Assembly: GCF_000718775.1 (NCBI RefSeq)
Contig: NZ_JOCB01000132.1
Span: 1 to 30,941, forward strand
Direction: 5' to 3'
Source of the DNA: Streptomyces sp. NRRL S-31
Lineage (GTDB): Bacteria; Actinomycetota; Actinomycetes; Streptomycetales; Streptomycetaceae
DNA: 30,941 nt
Positions 24,167-30,738 of the stretch are shown here, piece after piece. A model generated the notes under the pieces. The model searched no databases and was not told the origin of the DNA. It saw nothing but the letters and a program-made list of their open reading frames with translations. How positions within the stretch are numbered: position 1 is the first letter of the stretch; each line of letters begins with the position of its first letter. The position numbers were made by a program, and so were the translations under genes.

Positions 24167-24407
24167 TGCGCCGGGTGCCGGTGCTGCCTGTGGGCGCACC
24201 GGCTGCCGGTGGGGTACGCGGCGGTCGGCCGGCAGTCGGCCGTCGACCGGCACGCGGCAGGCGACCGGTGCGCGGGAGCCCTTCGCCGCGAGGCGGGCGA
24301 CCGGAGCGCGACGGACGACCGGCCCGCGGTGGCCGACCGGGGCACGGCGGCGGGCCGGAGCGCGTGGTCGGCCGGGGCACGGCGGTCGGCCGATGCGCGG
24401 CGCATGG

Positions 24408-25439
24408 CTACGCGCAAGCGCCCAGCGGTATCGGGTCCAGTGCCCGCACCGGGCGTACGCAGCCCACCGGGTGCCCTCCGCCGAGCAGCGGCTCGCCGGC
24501 GAACCCGGTGAGCAGGGACGGGTCGACGCCGGCCCGGGCCAGTGCCGCCGCGGCGACCGGGATCCGCGCGCGGTTCGCCCCGTCGGCGATCTTCACGGCG
24601 ATGGCCCGGCCGTCGGGCAGCGCGGCGACCTCGACGCCCTCGTAGCCGTCCTTGGCGAGCAGCCCGGGCACGGCCCGCATGAGCGCGGCGACGTCCCGGC
24701 CGGAGCCGGAGGCCATCTCGGCGTGCCCGCGCATCGCGTCGGCGACCCGGGCCTCGGGGGTGCCGGGCTCGGCGGAGGTGATCCGGGCGAGGGCGCGGGC
24801 CAGGCCGTGCAGGGAGATGGCGAACAGCGGGGCGCCGCAGCCGTCCACGGTGACCCGGGCGACGCGCTGGCCGGTCAGCTCCTCGACGGTGGCGGCGACG
24901 GCCTGCTGGAGCGGGTGGGCCGGGTCCAGGTAGTCGTCCAGGGACCAGCCGTTGAGCCGGGCCGTCCACAGCATGGCGGCGTGCTTGCCGGAGCAGTTCT
25001 GGGCGAGGCGGGAGGGCTGCCGGCCCTCGCGGACCCAGGCGTCCCGCACGGCCGGGTCGAACGGCATGTCGGGCACGTTGCGCAGATCGTCCTCGGTGAG
25101 GCCGGCGAGTTCGAGGATGCGCCGGGTACCGGCGAGGTGGCGCTCCTCGCCGGAGTGGCTGGCGGCGGCCAGCGACAGCAGCTCGCCGTCGAGGGGCAGC
25201 CCGGCCCGCAGCATCGCCACGGCCTGGAGCGGCTTGACGGCCGAGCGCGGGTAGAACGCCGCCTCGATGTCGCCGAGCTGGAAGCGCACCCGGCCGTCGG
25301 AGTCGAGGACGGCGACGGAGCCGTAGTGGATGCCTTCGACGACCCCGCCACGGACGAGGTGGGCGACGGGGGCGTGGAGGGGCTCGCGGACGACGGGGGC
25401 GTCGGCGGGGGAACTCTCGTACATCACTGCCTGCATCAT
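24408..25439 (-). CDS. Asparaginase (Rhizobium etli-type, PF06089)
   Basis: About 343 residues. It belongs to the asparaginase group typified by R. etli, unrelated to the E. coli type I/II enzymes, and would hydrolyse L-asparagine to aspartate and ammonia in the cytoplasm. Family blocks are REPLHAPVAHLVRGG at the start, IEAAFYPRSAVKPLQAVAML, AAASHSGEERHLAGT, QNCSGKHAAML (active-site region) and VDGCGAPLFAISLHGLA. The start is uncertain: GTG 25469, ATG 25439 and ATG 25424 are in frame, none with a strong ribosome binding site. It is followed by the aspartase gene and preceded by a GntR/FCD regulator on the same strand, which points to regulated asparagine catabolism. Confidence 0.92.
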   Translation of the reverse strand: MMQAVMYESSPADAPVVREPLHAPVAHLVRGGVVEGIHYGSVAVLDSDGRVRFQLGDIEAAFYPRSAVKPLQAVAMLRAGLPLDGELLSLAAASHSGEERHLAGTRRILELAGLTEDDLRNVPDMPFDPAVRDAWVREGRQPSRLAQNCSGKHAAMLWTARLNGWSLDDYLDPAHPLQQAVAATVEELTGQRVARVTVDGCGAPLFAISLHGLARALARITSAEPGTPEARVADAMRGHAEMASGSGRDVAALMRAVPGLLAKDGYEGVEVAALPDGRAIAVKIADGANRARIPVAAAALARAGVDPSLLTGFAGEPLLGGGHPVGCVRPVRALDPIPLGACA

Positions 25440-25501
25440 GGGATCGGGGTCGGCCGGAACGCGGGTCACGCGTCGGCGCCGGTGGGGATGTGGGTCACGC
25501 G

Positions 25502-25528
25502 GGTCGCACAGGTCGTATAGGTCGTACG
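25502..25528. repeat. 9-nt tandem repeat upstream of asparaginase
   Basis: Three units, GGTCGCACA, GGTCGTATA and GGTCGTACG, lie between the regulator stop and the asparaginase start, 33 nt or more from the latter. The AT-richer centre could be part of a promoter (TATACGAC on the minus strand). Confidence 0.75.
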
Positions 25529-25563
25529 GGATGTGCGCGTCCCGTCCGCGAGGTGCCGTTCGC

Positions 25564-26295
25564 TCATGCCGCGGGACCGCCTTCCGCCGGGGCGCCCGGC
25601 CGCTGGGGACGGACGATGTCGGTGAGGGTCGTCTCGACGCGGTCCAGGTGGTGGCTCATGGCCTCCACGGCGTCCTGCTCGGAACCGTCCACCAGCGCCT
25701 CGACGATCGCCCGGTGCTCGCGGTTGGACTGCTCGCGGCGCCCGCCCAGTTCGTTGAGGAAGGCCGACTGGCGTGCCAGCGCGTCCCGGATCTCCTCGAT
25801 GACCCGGCGGAAGACCGGGTTCTGGGCGGCCTCGGCCACGGCGAGGTGGAAGAGGGTGTCCATCGCGACCCAGGCGGTGGTGTCCGTCTCCCGCTCCATG
25901 CGGTCGAGCAGGTGGGCCAGGTGGTCCAGGTTCTCCGGCGTACGGCGCAGGGCCGCGTAGCCGGCGACCGGGATCTCGACGTGGCGGCGCACCTCCAGCA
26001 GGTCGCTGGCCGCGTAGTCGCCGAAGGTGGGGTCCTCGACGGTGTTCGCCACGACGAAGGTGCCCTTGCCGGTGCGGGAGACCGTGAGGCCCATGGTCTG
26101 GAGCGCGCGCAGCGCCTCGCGGAGCACGGGCCGGGACACCTCCAGGGCGCGGCACAGCTCGGCTTCGGAGGGGAGCTTGTCGCCGATGGCGTACCGGCCG
26201 CTCTCGATGGCGCCGCGGAGGTGGTCGAGCACCGCTTCCATCGCGCTGACGCGCCGCGGGACCGGACCACCTGTCTGGCTGTCTGACAGGTTCAC
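25564..26295 (-). CDS. GntR-family regulator, FadR/FCD subfamily
   Basis: A 243-residue DNA-binding repressor or activator. The N-terminal winged helix at about 17-85 has IESGRYAIGDKLPSEAELCRALEVSRPVLREALRALQTMGLTV in parts, followed by the wing GKGTFVV. The C-terminal all-helical FCD ligand domain (about 100-225) contains the expected metal-site pattern (VAMDTLFHLAVAEAAQNPVF, REHRAIVEAL, AMSHHLDRVE with His). FCD regulators bind carboxylates or amino acids, so Asn, Asp or fumarate are natural candidates here. The GTG start at 26295 has only a weak AGGA. An internal ATG at codon 19 (26241) is possible and would put the palindromic operator wholly upstream of the coding region. It heads the asparaginase/aspartase group. 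Confidence 0.92.
   Translation of the reverse strand: MNLSDSQTGGPVPRRVSAMEAVLDHLRGAIESGRYAIGDKLPSEAELCRALEVSRPVLREALRALQTMGLTVSRTGKGTFVVANTVEDPTFGDYAASDLLEVRRHVEIPVAGYAALRRTPENLDHLAHLLDRMERETDTTAWVAMDTLFHLAVAEAAQNPVFRRVIEEIRDALARQSAFLNELGGRREQSNREHRAIVEALVDGSEQDAVEAMSHHLDRVETTLTDIVRPQRPGAPAEGGPAA
26269..26291. promoter_or_regulatory. Candidate GntR/FCD operator over the regulator start
   Basis: ACCTGTC (26269-26275) and GACAGGT (26285-26291) are perfect arms. Inside them CTGTCTGACAG (26279-26289) is itself a perfect palindrome of the length FCD-type GntR proteins usually bind. A lone ACCTGTC-like half-site lies about 40 nt further upstream (26325-26331). The position suggests autoregulation. 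Confidence 0.55.
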
Positions 26296-26352
26296 GGGAG
26301 CGATCCTGCGGGGTGCGGGCAGAACCTGTCAAGGGCGGCCCATCAGCGGACG

Positions 26353-26392
26353 CGTATGGACATGCATGAACACGTACGGACGTGCATGGACA
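26353..26392. repeat. 20-nt direct repeat, two copies
   Basis: CGTATGGACATGCATGAACA (26353-26372) and CGTACGGACGTGCATGGACA (26373-26392) differ at 3 positions; CGCACGG follows as the start of a third unit. It lies between uppP's terminator and the regulator start. Confidence 0.85.
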
Positions 26393-26397
26393 CGCAC

Positions 26398-26432
26398 GGG
26401 GTGCGGCGCCCGGGATCAGGCGTCCGCACCCC
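26398..26432 (-). terminator. Terminator hairpin downstream of uppP
   Basis: GGGGTGCGG plus CGCC pairs with GGCG plus CCGCACCCC, giving a 13-bp stem with one bulged T and an 8-nt loop. It starts 22 nt past the UppP stop on the minus strand. Confidence 0.7.
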
Positions 26433-26453
26433 GTGGGTGACCGGCGTGCCGGT

Positions 26454-27290
26454 TCAGCTGCCGAGCGTGCCGGTGGCGAGCAGGCCGAGGAGGAGCACTC
26501 CGACGACGATCCGGTAGATCACGAAGGCGTTGAAGGAGTGCTTGGCGACGAACTTCAGCAGCCAGGCGATGGAGGCGTAGGCCACGACGAACGACACGAC
26601 CGTGCCGACGGCCAGCGGGGCGGCGCCCACGCCCGCGCCGAGGGCGTCCTTCAGCTCGTACAGACCCGCCCCGGTCAGGGCCGGGATGCCGAGGAAGAAG
26701 GAGAGCCGGGTGGCGGCGACGCGGTCCAGGTCCAGGATGAGCGCGGTGGACATGGTGGCGCCGGAGCGCGAGAAGCCCGGGAAGAGCAGGGCGAGGATCT
26801 GCGAGCAGCCGACCCACATCGCGTCCTTGAACGAGGTGTCGTCCTCGCCGCGCTTGTGCCGGCCCATCTGGTCGGCGGCCCACATCACGCCCGAGCCGGC
26901 GATCAGCGACCCGGCGACCACCCACAGGGAGGCGAGCGGACCGTCGATCAGCGGCTTCGCCGCCAGGCCCACGACCACGATCGGGATGGTGGCGGCGATC
27001 ACCCACCAGGCGAACTTGTAGTCGTGGTGGTAGCGCTCCTCGCGGTCGGTCAGACCGCGGAACCAGGCGGTGACGATCCGCCTGATGTCCTTGAAGAAGT
27101 ACACGAGCACGGCGGCGATGGCGCCGACCTGGATGACGGCGGAGAACCCGACGACGGACTTGTCGTCGACGGGGATGTCCATGAGCCCCTCGGCGATCTT
27201 GAGGTGACCGGTGGAGGAGACCGGGAGGAACTCGGTCACGCCCTCGACTACTCCGAGGACGACGGCTTGGCCGACGGAGATGGCGCTCAT
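26454..27290 (-). CDS. uppP: Undecaprenyl-diphosphatase (BacA family)
   Basis: A 278-residue membrane phosphatase with about eight helices. It converts undecaprenyl diphosphate to the monophosphate, recycling the carrier used by peptidoglycan and by the polysaccharide pathway in this window. The two family signatures are clear: EGVTEFLPVSSTGH near residues 16-29 and PGFSRSGATMS near 170-180, with the catalytic Glu, Ser and Arg. Over-supply of UppP gives bacitracin tolerance in other bacteria. The ATG has GGATCC upstream at suitable spacing. It lies downstream of crcB on the same strand, with its own candidate promoter region in the 75-nt gap. Confidence 0.96.
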   Translation of the reverse strand: MSAISVGQAVVLGVVEGVTEFLPVSSTGHLKIAEGLMDIPVDDKSVVGFSAVIQVGAIAAVLVYFFKDIRRIVTAWFRGLTDREERYHHDYKFAWWVIAATIPIVVVGLAAKPLIDGPLASLWVVAGSLIAGSGVMWAADQMGRHKRGEDDTSFKDAMWVGCSQILALLFPGFSRSGATMSTALILDLDRVAATRLSFFLGIPALTGAGLYELKDALGAGVGAAPLAVGTVVSFVVAYASIAWLLKFVAKHSFNAFVIYRIVVGVLLLGLLATGTLGS

Positions 27291-27321
27291 GGGATCCAGT
27301 CTGGAGAAGGTGTGGTCGACA

Positions 27322-27337
27322 GTGCTGTAGACAGTAC
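27322..27337. promoter_or_regulatory. Candidate operator in the uppP promoter region
   Basis: GTGCTGTAGACAGTAC is a near-palindrome (GTxCTGTxxACAGxAC, mismatched only at one symmetric pair and the centre), 32 nt upstream of the uppP start. The spacing suits a repressor site. Confidence 0.35.
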
Positions 27338-27365
27338 TTGTTCCGCCGGGCCGGACGGCGCGCGC

Positions 27366-27740
27366 CTAGGCCCAGAGGGCGCCGGCGAGTGAGACCCCGG
27401 TAAAGGCGGAGGCGAGTCCCGCCACCACGCTCGCCACGACGTTCACGGCAGCGTAGAGCCCGGAGCCCGCCTCGGTCAGCCGCAGGGTCTCGTAGGAGAA
27501 GGTCGAGTACGTCGTCAGCGCGCCGCACAGCCCCGTGCCCAGCAGCAGCCGCAGATCGGGTCCGGCGGCCCCGGCGGAGGCGGCGCCCGTCACCAGCCCG
27601 AGGATCAGGCAGCCGGTCACGTTCACCACGAACGTACCCCACGGGAAGAGCGAGTCGTGGCGGGCCTGCACGGCACGGTCCGTGAGATAGCGCAGGGGTG
27701 CGCCGACCACGGCCCCCGCGACGACCAGCAGCCAGTTCAC
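27366..27740 (-). CDS. crcB: Fluoride channel/exporter CrcB (Fluc), first subunit
   Basis: A 124-residue, four-helix membrane protein of the Fluc family, which exports cytoplasmic fluoride as a dual-topology dimer. Seen are GAPLRYLTDR, the helix-2 NVTGCLILGL with the conserved Asn, and GTGLCGALTTYSTFSYE, where the helix-3 break and Phe-box lie. In this subunit the first Phe-box Phe is Tyr (TTYSTFS). Its GTG start overlaps the stop of a 39-codon frame that itself overlaps the second crcB, so the three are probably co-translated. AAGG lies upstream of the start. Confidence 0.93.
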   Translation of the reverse strand: MNWLLVVAGAVVGAPLRYLTDRAVQARHDSLFPWGTFVVNVTGCLILGLVTGAASAGAAGPDLRLLLGTGLCGALTTYSTFSYETLRLTEAGSGLYAAVNVVASVVAGLASAFTGVSLAGALWA

Positions 27741-27856
27741 AACGAGTTCTTACCTTCCGGTTCCGTTCCGTCCGCCCGCTGCGGGCACCGCGCACACCGG
27801 ACGTCCGGACGGCCTTGGGCGGTCGGCCGCGGCGCGCGGCCGGTGGGGGACGTCAT
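27737..27856 (-). CDS. Small CxxC protein encoded between the two crcB genes
   Basis: A 39-residue reading frame with a good ribosome binding site (GGGAGG, 5 nt before the ATG). Its ATG lies in the ATGA that ends the upstream crcB, and its TGA lies in the GTGA that begins the downstream crcB, so it overlaps both neighbours by 4 nt. About four fifths of its third positions are G or C. The product is basic, with RCARC in the middle, which could bind zinc only as a dimer or with a partner, and no transmembrane helix. It is not a family I recognise. The double stop-start overlap is the main argument that it is translated; it could instead be only a coupling leader. Confidence 0.5.
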   Translation of the reverse strand: MTSPTGRAPRPTAQGRPDVRCARCPQRADGTEPEGKNSL

Positions 27857-28314
27857 CGCGGCCTCCCGGTGAAGACCCGGCGGGCGGCGGCCGAGGCCAG
27901 CCACACCGCCGCGAGGGCCGCGCACAGCGTCGCGGCCAGGTAGAGGAGCCCCAGCTCGGGACGGCCGGCGCCGGCCAGCTGACGGATGTCGACCGCGTAG
28001 GTGGAAAAGGTGGTGAAGCCGCCGAGCACACCGGTGCCGAGGAAGGGCCGCAGCAGGCGGCGGGCGGCCCACACCTCGGTGATGAGCACCATGAGGACGC
28101 CCATGGCGGCACAGCCGGAGACATTGGTCAAGAAGGTCGCCCAGGGGAAGCCGCCGGGCGGTGTGGGCCAGACGAGCGTGAGCGCGTAGCGGGCGATCGC
28201 GCCGAGCGCGCCGCCGAGGGCCACGACCGCGACCACGGGCGCCTGCGCACGCCACTCGGTGCGCCCGCGCGGCGCGGAACGGGCGCCGCGCGCCTGCGTC
28301 TCCGGGGCTGTCAT
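27853..28314 (-). CDS. crcB: Fluoride channel/exporter CrcB (Fluc), second subunit
   Basis: A 153-residue Fluc protein with a basic cytoplasmic N-terminal extension of about 25 residues, then four helices. Family blocks are [30 protein letters not shown] and [17 protein letters not shown]. Here the second Phe-box Phe is Tyr, the opposite change from its partner. Two different crcB genes in tandem are typical of Gram-positive bacteria, where the products form a heterodimer of fixed opposite topology. AGGAGAG lies 9-10 nt before the ATG. I see no fluoride riboswitch upstream. Confidence 0.93.
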   Translation of the reverse strand: MTAPETQARGARSAPRGRTEWRAQAPVVAVVALGGALGAIARYALTLVWPTPPGGFPWATFLTNVSGCAAMGVLMVLITEVWAARRLLRPFLGTGVLGGFTTFSTYAVDIRQLAGAGRPELGLLYLAATLCAALAAVWLASAAARRVFTGRPR

Positions 28315-28381
28315 GCTGCTGTCTCTCCTGTTCGGCCCCGCCCTCTCGGGTGATCACGGCCGGGACCAGGGTACCCCCGGG

Positions 28382-28818
28382 TCAGCGGACGGCGGGCCGC
28401 GCACAGACCGCCGCACCCGGCTCGCGGAAGCTGCCGAGCACCATGTCGTCGCCGGTGACGCAGACACTGGTGACCATGCGGAACCCGGACCGCCGGCGGG
28501 TCGGGTGGTGGACGGTACGGCCCCGGTCGTCCACGGCGACGACACCGACGGTTCCGCTCGGCCGGTACGGCGCGTGCGCGGCGGCCCGGGCGGTGCCGAC
28601 GGCCGTGTCCACGCGCGGCAGCCCGCGTTCGGCGTCGCACACCACCAGGTCGCCGTCCGGCAGGAGCTCCGGCCCGAGGGGACGGCCGCCGGTCTCGGCC
28701 AGCACCTCCACACGGGCCGCGCGCGGGCCGTCGAGGTGGTGGAGGCGTAAGGCCGCGTCCGTCCGCGACTCCGGTCGGCACGACGCCCCTGGGCTCCGGG
28801 TTCCGGCGTCGGCGTCAC
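28382..28818 (-). pseudogene. Remnant of an SMP-30/strictosidine-synthase-like gene
   Basis: Two parts of a six-bladed propeller protein remain. The first (PELLPDGDLVVCDAERGLPRVD) is an N-terminal blade. The second (VGVVAVDDRGRTVHHP, then GFRMVTSVCVTGDDMVLGSF and EPGAAV) matches the C-terminal blades of strictosidine-synthase-like proteins, where FRMVTSV and LGSxxEPAVAV are expected. About 100-150 middle residues, which would carry the metal-site Asn and Asp, are missing. The coupled GTG at 28818, overlapping the ArsR-like stop, is out of frame with the remaining blades, so a frameshift is also present. The gene once probably formed a pair with that regulator. Boundaries are approximate. Confidence 0.6.
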
Positions 28819-29102
28819 CAGCCCTTCTCGAACATCCGGGCCACCTCGGCGATGCGGACCTCGTCGCGCCGGTAGTGGACACTGCAGCGGACGCGGTGGA
28901 TGCGCAGGACGCCGAGGCGGGTGAGGAAGTCCAGGTGGGCGAGGGCGGTCCGGCGGGGTACGCCCAGCTTGGCGGCGATGGCCCGGGCGGTGACGCCGGT
29001 CTCGCCGAGGTCGTGGCGGCGCGTGTCCGGAAAATAGGCGGCCGGGTCCTTCAGCCACTCCAGGATGGTCTGCCGCATCCGGCCCGAGGGGGTCACCGTC
29101 AT
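28815..29102 (-). CDS. ArsR-like winged-helix regulator
   Basis: A 95-residue DNA-binding protein. The helix-turn-helix is at about 38-60 (VTARAIAAKLGVPRRTALAHLDFLTRLGVL) with the wing IHRVRCSVHYRRDE after it. Before it lies RMRQTILEWLKDPAAYFPD, a start I associate with a group of short ArsR/HTH regulators found beside VOC or oxidoreductase genes in actinomycetes. There is no obvious metal site. The ATG has GGGAGG 7 nt upstream. It is divergent from the VOC gene across about 200 nt and may control it. Its stop overlaps the start of the decayed SMP-30-like gene. Confidence 0.85.
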   Translation of the reverse strand: MTVTPSGRMRQTILEWLKDPAAYFPDTRRHDLGETGVTARAIAAKLGVPRRTALAHLDFLTRLGVLRIHRVRCSVHYRRDEVRIAEVARMFEKGW

Positions 29103-29306
29103 CCGTCCGCCTCCCGTCCCCTCCTCGTACGCAGTCTTCCCACTGTGGACCCGGCGACGCCGACGGGTACGGGACTCGGCGGCCGTTGTCCGGTACCGAA
29201 CGGCCGACCGGTCAGGATCGGAGAAGCCGCCGCGGGCTCGCCGGACCTAGCGTGGGAGCACCGACGAGCACCCGTCGGGTCGCGTATCCCACAAGGAGTG
29301 AGTGCC

Positions 29307-29657
29307 ATGACCGCCGGTCTGCGGACGATCGTCTACCCCGTGAAGGACGCGGAGCGGGCCAAGGCCCTGTTCACCGCGCTGCTCGGCGTCGAGCCGTACG
29401 TCGACGAGCCGTACTACATCGGTTTCCGGGCCGCCGGGCAGGACATCGGCCTGGACCCGAACGGGCATGCGCAGGGCCTGACCGGACCGGTGCCGTTCTG
29501 GCACGTCACCGACCTCCGGGAGCGGCTCGCGGCCCTGCTGGAGGCCGGTGCCGAGACGCTCCAGGACGTACGGGACGTCGGCAACGGACGGCTCGTGGCC
29601 TCCGTGCGGGACCCCGACGGCAACCTGGTGGGGCTCCTCCAGGACCCGGCCGCCTGA
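29307..29657 (+). CDS. VOC-superfamily (glyoxalase/dioxygenase-like) protein
   Basis: A 116-residue single-domain vicinal-oxygen-chelate fold protein with paired beta-alpha-beta-beta-beta modules (TIVYPVKDAERAKALFTALLG, PYYIGFRAAGQDIGLDP, then PVPFWHVTDLRERLAALLEAG and VRDPDGNLVGLLQDP). The last block is the normal C-terminal signature. Metal ligands are only partly recognisable, so it could be an enzyme or a binding protein such as an antibiotic-sequestering one. ACAAGGAG precedes the ATG at good spacing. The divergent ArsR-like gene is its likely regulator. Confidence 0.88.
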   Translation: MTAGLRTIVYPVKDAERAKALFTALLGVEPYVDEPYYIGFRAAGQDIGLDPNGHAQGLTGPVPFWHVTDLRERLAALLEAGAETLQDVRDVGNGRLVASVRDPDGNLVGLLQDPAA

Positions 29658-29688
29658 GGTCCGGAAGAGCGCCTTTGCCCAGCACTAG

Positions 29689-29707
29689 TTGCACAGTCAA
29701 CAATTGT
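29689..29707. promoter_or_regulatory. Candidate MarR operator
   Basis: TTGCACAGTCAA (29689-29700) has the TTG-N6-CAA symmetry common in MarR-family sites. ACAATTGT (29700-29707), a perfect palindrome, adjoins it. Both lie 25-43 nt upstream of the marR start in an otherwise GC-rich setting. Confidence 0.5.
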
Positions 29708-29719
29708 CCTGATCGGTGC

Positions 29720-29725
29720 TACGGT
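29720..29725 (+). promoter_or_regulatory. Candidate extended -10, leaderless marR transcript
   Basis: TACGGT with TGC directly before it forms an extended -10 element. Six nt separate it from the ATG at 29732, so the transcript could begin at the start codon. No ribosome binding site is visible. Confidence 0.4.
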
Positions 29726-29731
29726 GCGGTT

Positions 29732-30136
29732 ATGGCAGTCAACACGGCCGAGACCCGGCTCGAGGAGCGCTGGCGGGACATCCTCGCCGTGCACGCGCGC
29801 ACGATGTGCGAGATCGACCGCGCCCTGCACCCGCACGGGCTGGGCGCGAGCGACTTCGAGGTGCTGGACATGCTGGCGACGGAACGGCCCGAGCAGGGCG
29901 AGCAGTGCCGGGTGCAGAACCTGGTCGGCCGGGTCCACCTCAGTCAGAGCGCGCTGTCCCGGCTGATCGGCCGGCTGGAGAAGGACGGCCTGGTGGAGCG
30001 TTCGGTGTGCGCGGAGGACCGGCGCGGGGTGTGGGTCGCGCTCACCCCCAAGGGCCGGGCGCTGCACACCGAGGTGCTGCCGCTCCAGCGGGCGGTGCTG
30101 CGGCGCATGCTGGCCGAGCAGGAGCGAGCGGGCTAG
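29732..30136 (+). CDS. MarR-family transcriptional regulator
   Basis: A 134-residue winged-helix dimer. The N-terminal dimer helix has ILAVHARTMCEIDRALHPHGLGASDFEVLDMLA, given here in part. The recognition region is RVHLSQSALSRLIGRLEKDGLVERSV with the wing CAEDRRGVWVALTPKGR, the typical DxRG-type block. One Cys in the N-terminal helix (TMCEID) and Cys in EQCRVQ and SVCAED could allow redox control; this is inference. It follows the VOC gene by 74 nt with its own promoter-like sequence and operator candidate, so autoregulation is likely. Whether it controls the VOC gene is open. Confidence 0.92.
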   Translation: MAVNTAETRLEERWRDILAVHARTMCEIDRALHPHGLGASDFEVLDMLATERPEQGEQCRVQNLVGRVHLSQSALSRLIGRLEKDGLVERSVCAEDRRGVWVALTPKGRALHTEVLPLQRAVLRRMLAEQERAG

Positions 30137-30291
30137 AGCAGCGGTTCGGCTCCGTCCGGCAGGATCTCGGCACCGTGCCCGGTCAGGTGCGCGCGGGCGG
30201 TCGGGCCGGTGGCCCACCCGGTGACGGCGGCGGTTCCGGGCGGGCCGGTCGGCGCTGGTTGCGGGCCGGCGTCGCGCCCGCTGGTCGCACG

Positions 30292-30318
30292 GGTCTCACC
30301 GGTCTCACCGGCCTCACA
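30292..30318. repeat. 9-nt tandem repeat between marR and sseB-like gene
   Basis: GGTCTCACC at 30292-30300 and 30301-30309, followed by GGCCTCACA at 30310-30318, in the 203-nt gap between convergent genes. No clear terminator hairpin is seen in that gap. Confidence 0.8.
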
Positions 30319-30339
30319 GGCGGGGCCGAGGCGTCGCGC

Positions 30340-30738
30340 TCAGCGGACCAGCAGCGTGCGCACGCCCTGCGAGGTGAGGGTCAGGGAGTGGGAGGAGCTG
30401 CCGTCGATGGCGAGGGAGAGGTCGTCCTCGGGCCACTGCGCGGCGAGCGCGCCGAGCGGGATCAGGCGGTAGCGCGAGACGAACGGCAGCAGCTCGGCCA
30501 TCTCGCCCTCCGTGGTGAACACCGGCACGACCGGGTCGCCACCGGGCTGTTCCAGAACGGGCAGGGCGACCGTCGTGGCGTCGGCGCCTTCTCCGTTCAC
30601 CGCGTCGTCCGGCACCGGGACGAGTACGTCACTGTGCGCGAGGGTGTCCAGCGCGGTCTGGTCCTCGGCGTTCACGGCCAGCGCGTCCAGTGCCTGCTGG
30701 GCCGGCGTCGGCTGGTCGTGGTGGGCGGGTGTCTCCAT
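30340..30738 (-). CDS. SseB-family protein
   Basis: A 132-residue cytoplasmic protein with the SseB N-terminal domain (named after the enhanced-serine-sensitivity protein of E. coli). The typical sequence runs from a short acidic helix through VLVPVPDD, VVPVFTTEGEMAELLPF, YRLIPLGALAAQWPEDDLSLAIDG and an LTLTSQGVRTLL end. The molecular function of the family is not established; in actinomycetes such proteins are sometimes linked to type VII secretion regions, but no such genes lie here. The ATG has GGGGA about 7 nt upstream. It converges with marR. Confidence 0.85.
   Translation of the reverse strand: METPAHHDQPTPAQQALDALAVNAEDQTALDTLAHSDVLVPVPDDAVNGEGADATTVALPVLEQPGGDPVVPVFTTEGEMAELLPFVSRYRLIPLGALAAQWPEDDLSLAIDGSSSHSLTLTSQGVRTLLVR

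Larger units (their letters stand above)
23900..24407. other. Repeat-rich non-coding gap between aspartase and asparaginase
   Basis: These 508 nt hold no gene I can support. Frames are open on both strands only because stop codons are rare at this GC, and their translations are Arg/Pro or Gly/Arg low complexity. The sequence is built from short direct repeats (two clear arrays, listed separately) and many looser variants of GACCGG and GCGCGG with a spacing near 18 nt up to about 24400. It must also contain the aspartase promoter, which I cannot place. Confidence 0.6.

Noticed and set aside
23900..24407. CRISPR array
   Set aside because: Repeats are adjacent or loosely spaced without unique spacers of constant length, and no cas gene is present.
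23898..25520. Long plus-strand open frame across the aspartase upstream gap and the asparaginase gene
   Set aside because: It is Gly/Arg-rich and antisense to a clear asparaginase; it arises from high GC and repeats.
28315..28381. Fluoride riboswitch before the crcB pair
   Set aside because: I could not find the conserved GATGGC...CTGATG core or its pseudoknot pairing in the sequence upstream of the crcB start at 28314.
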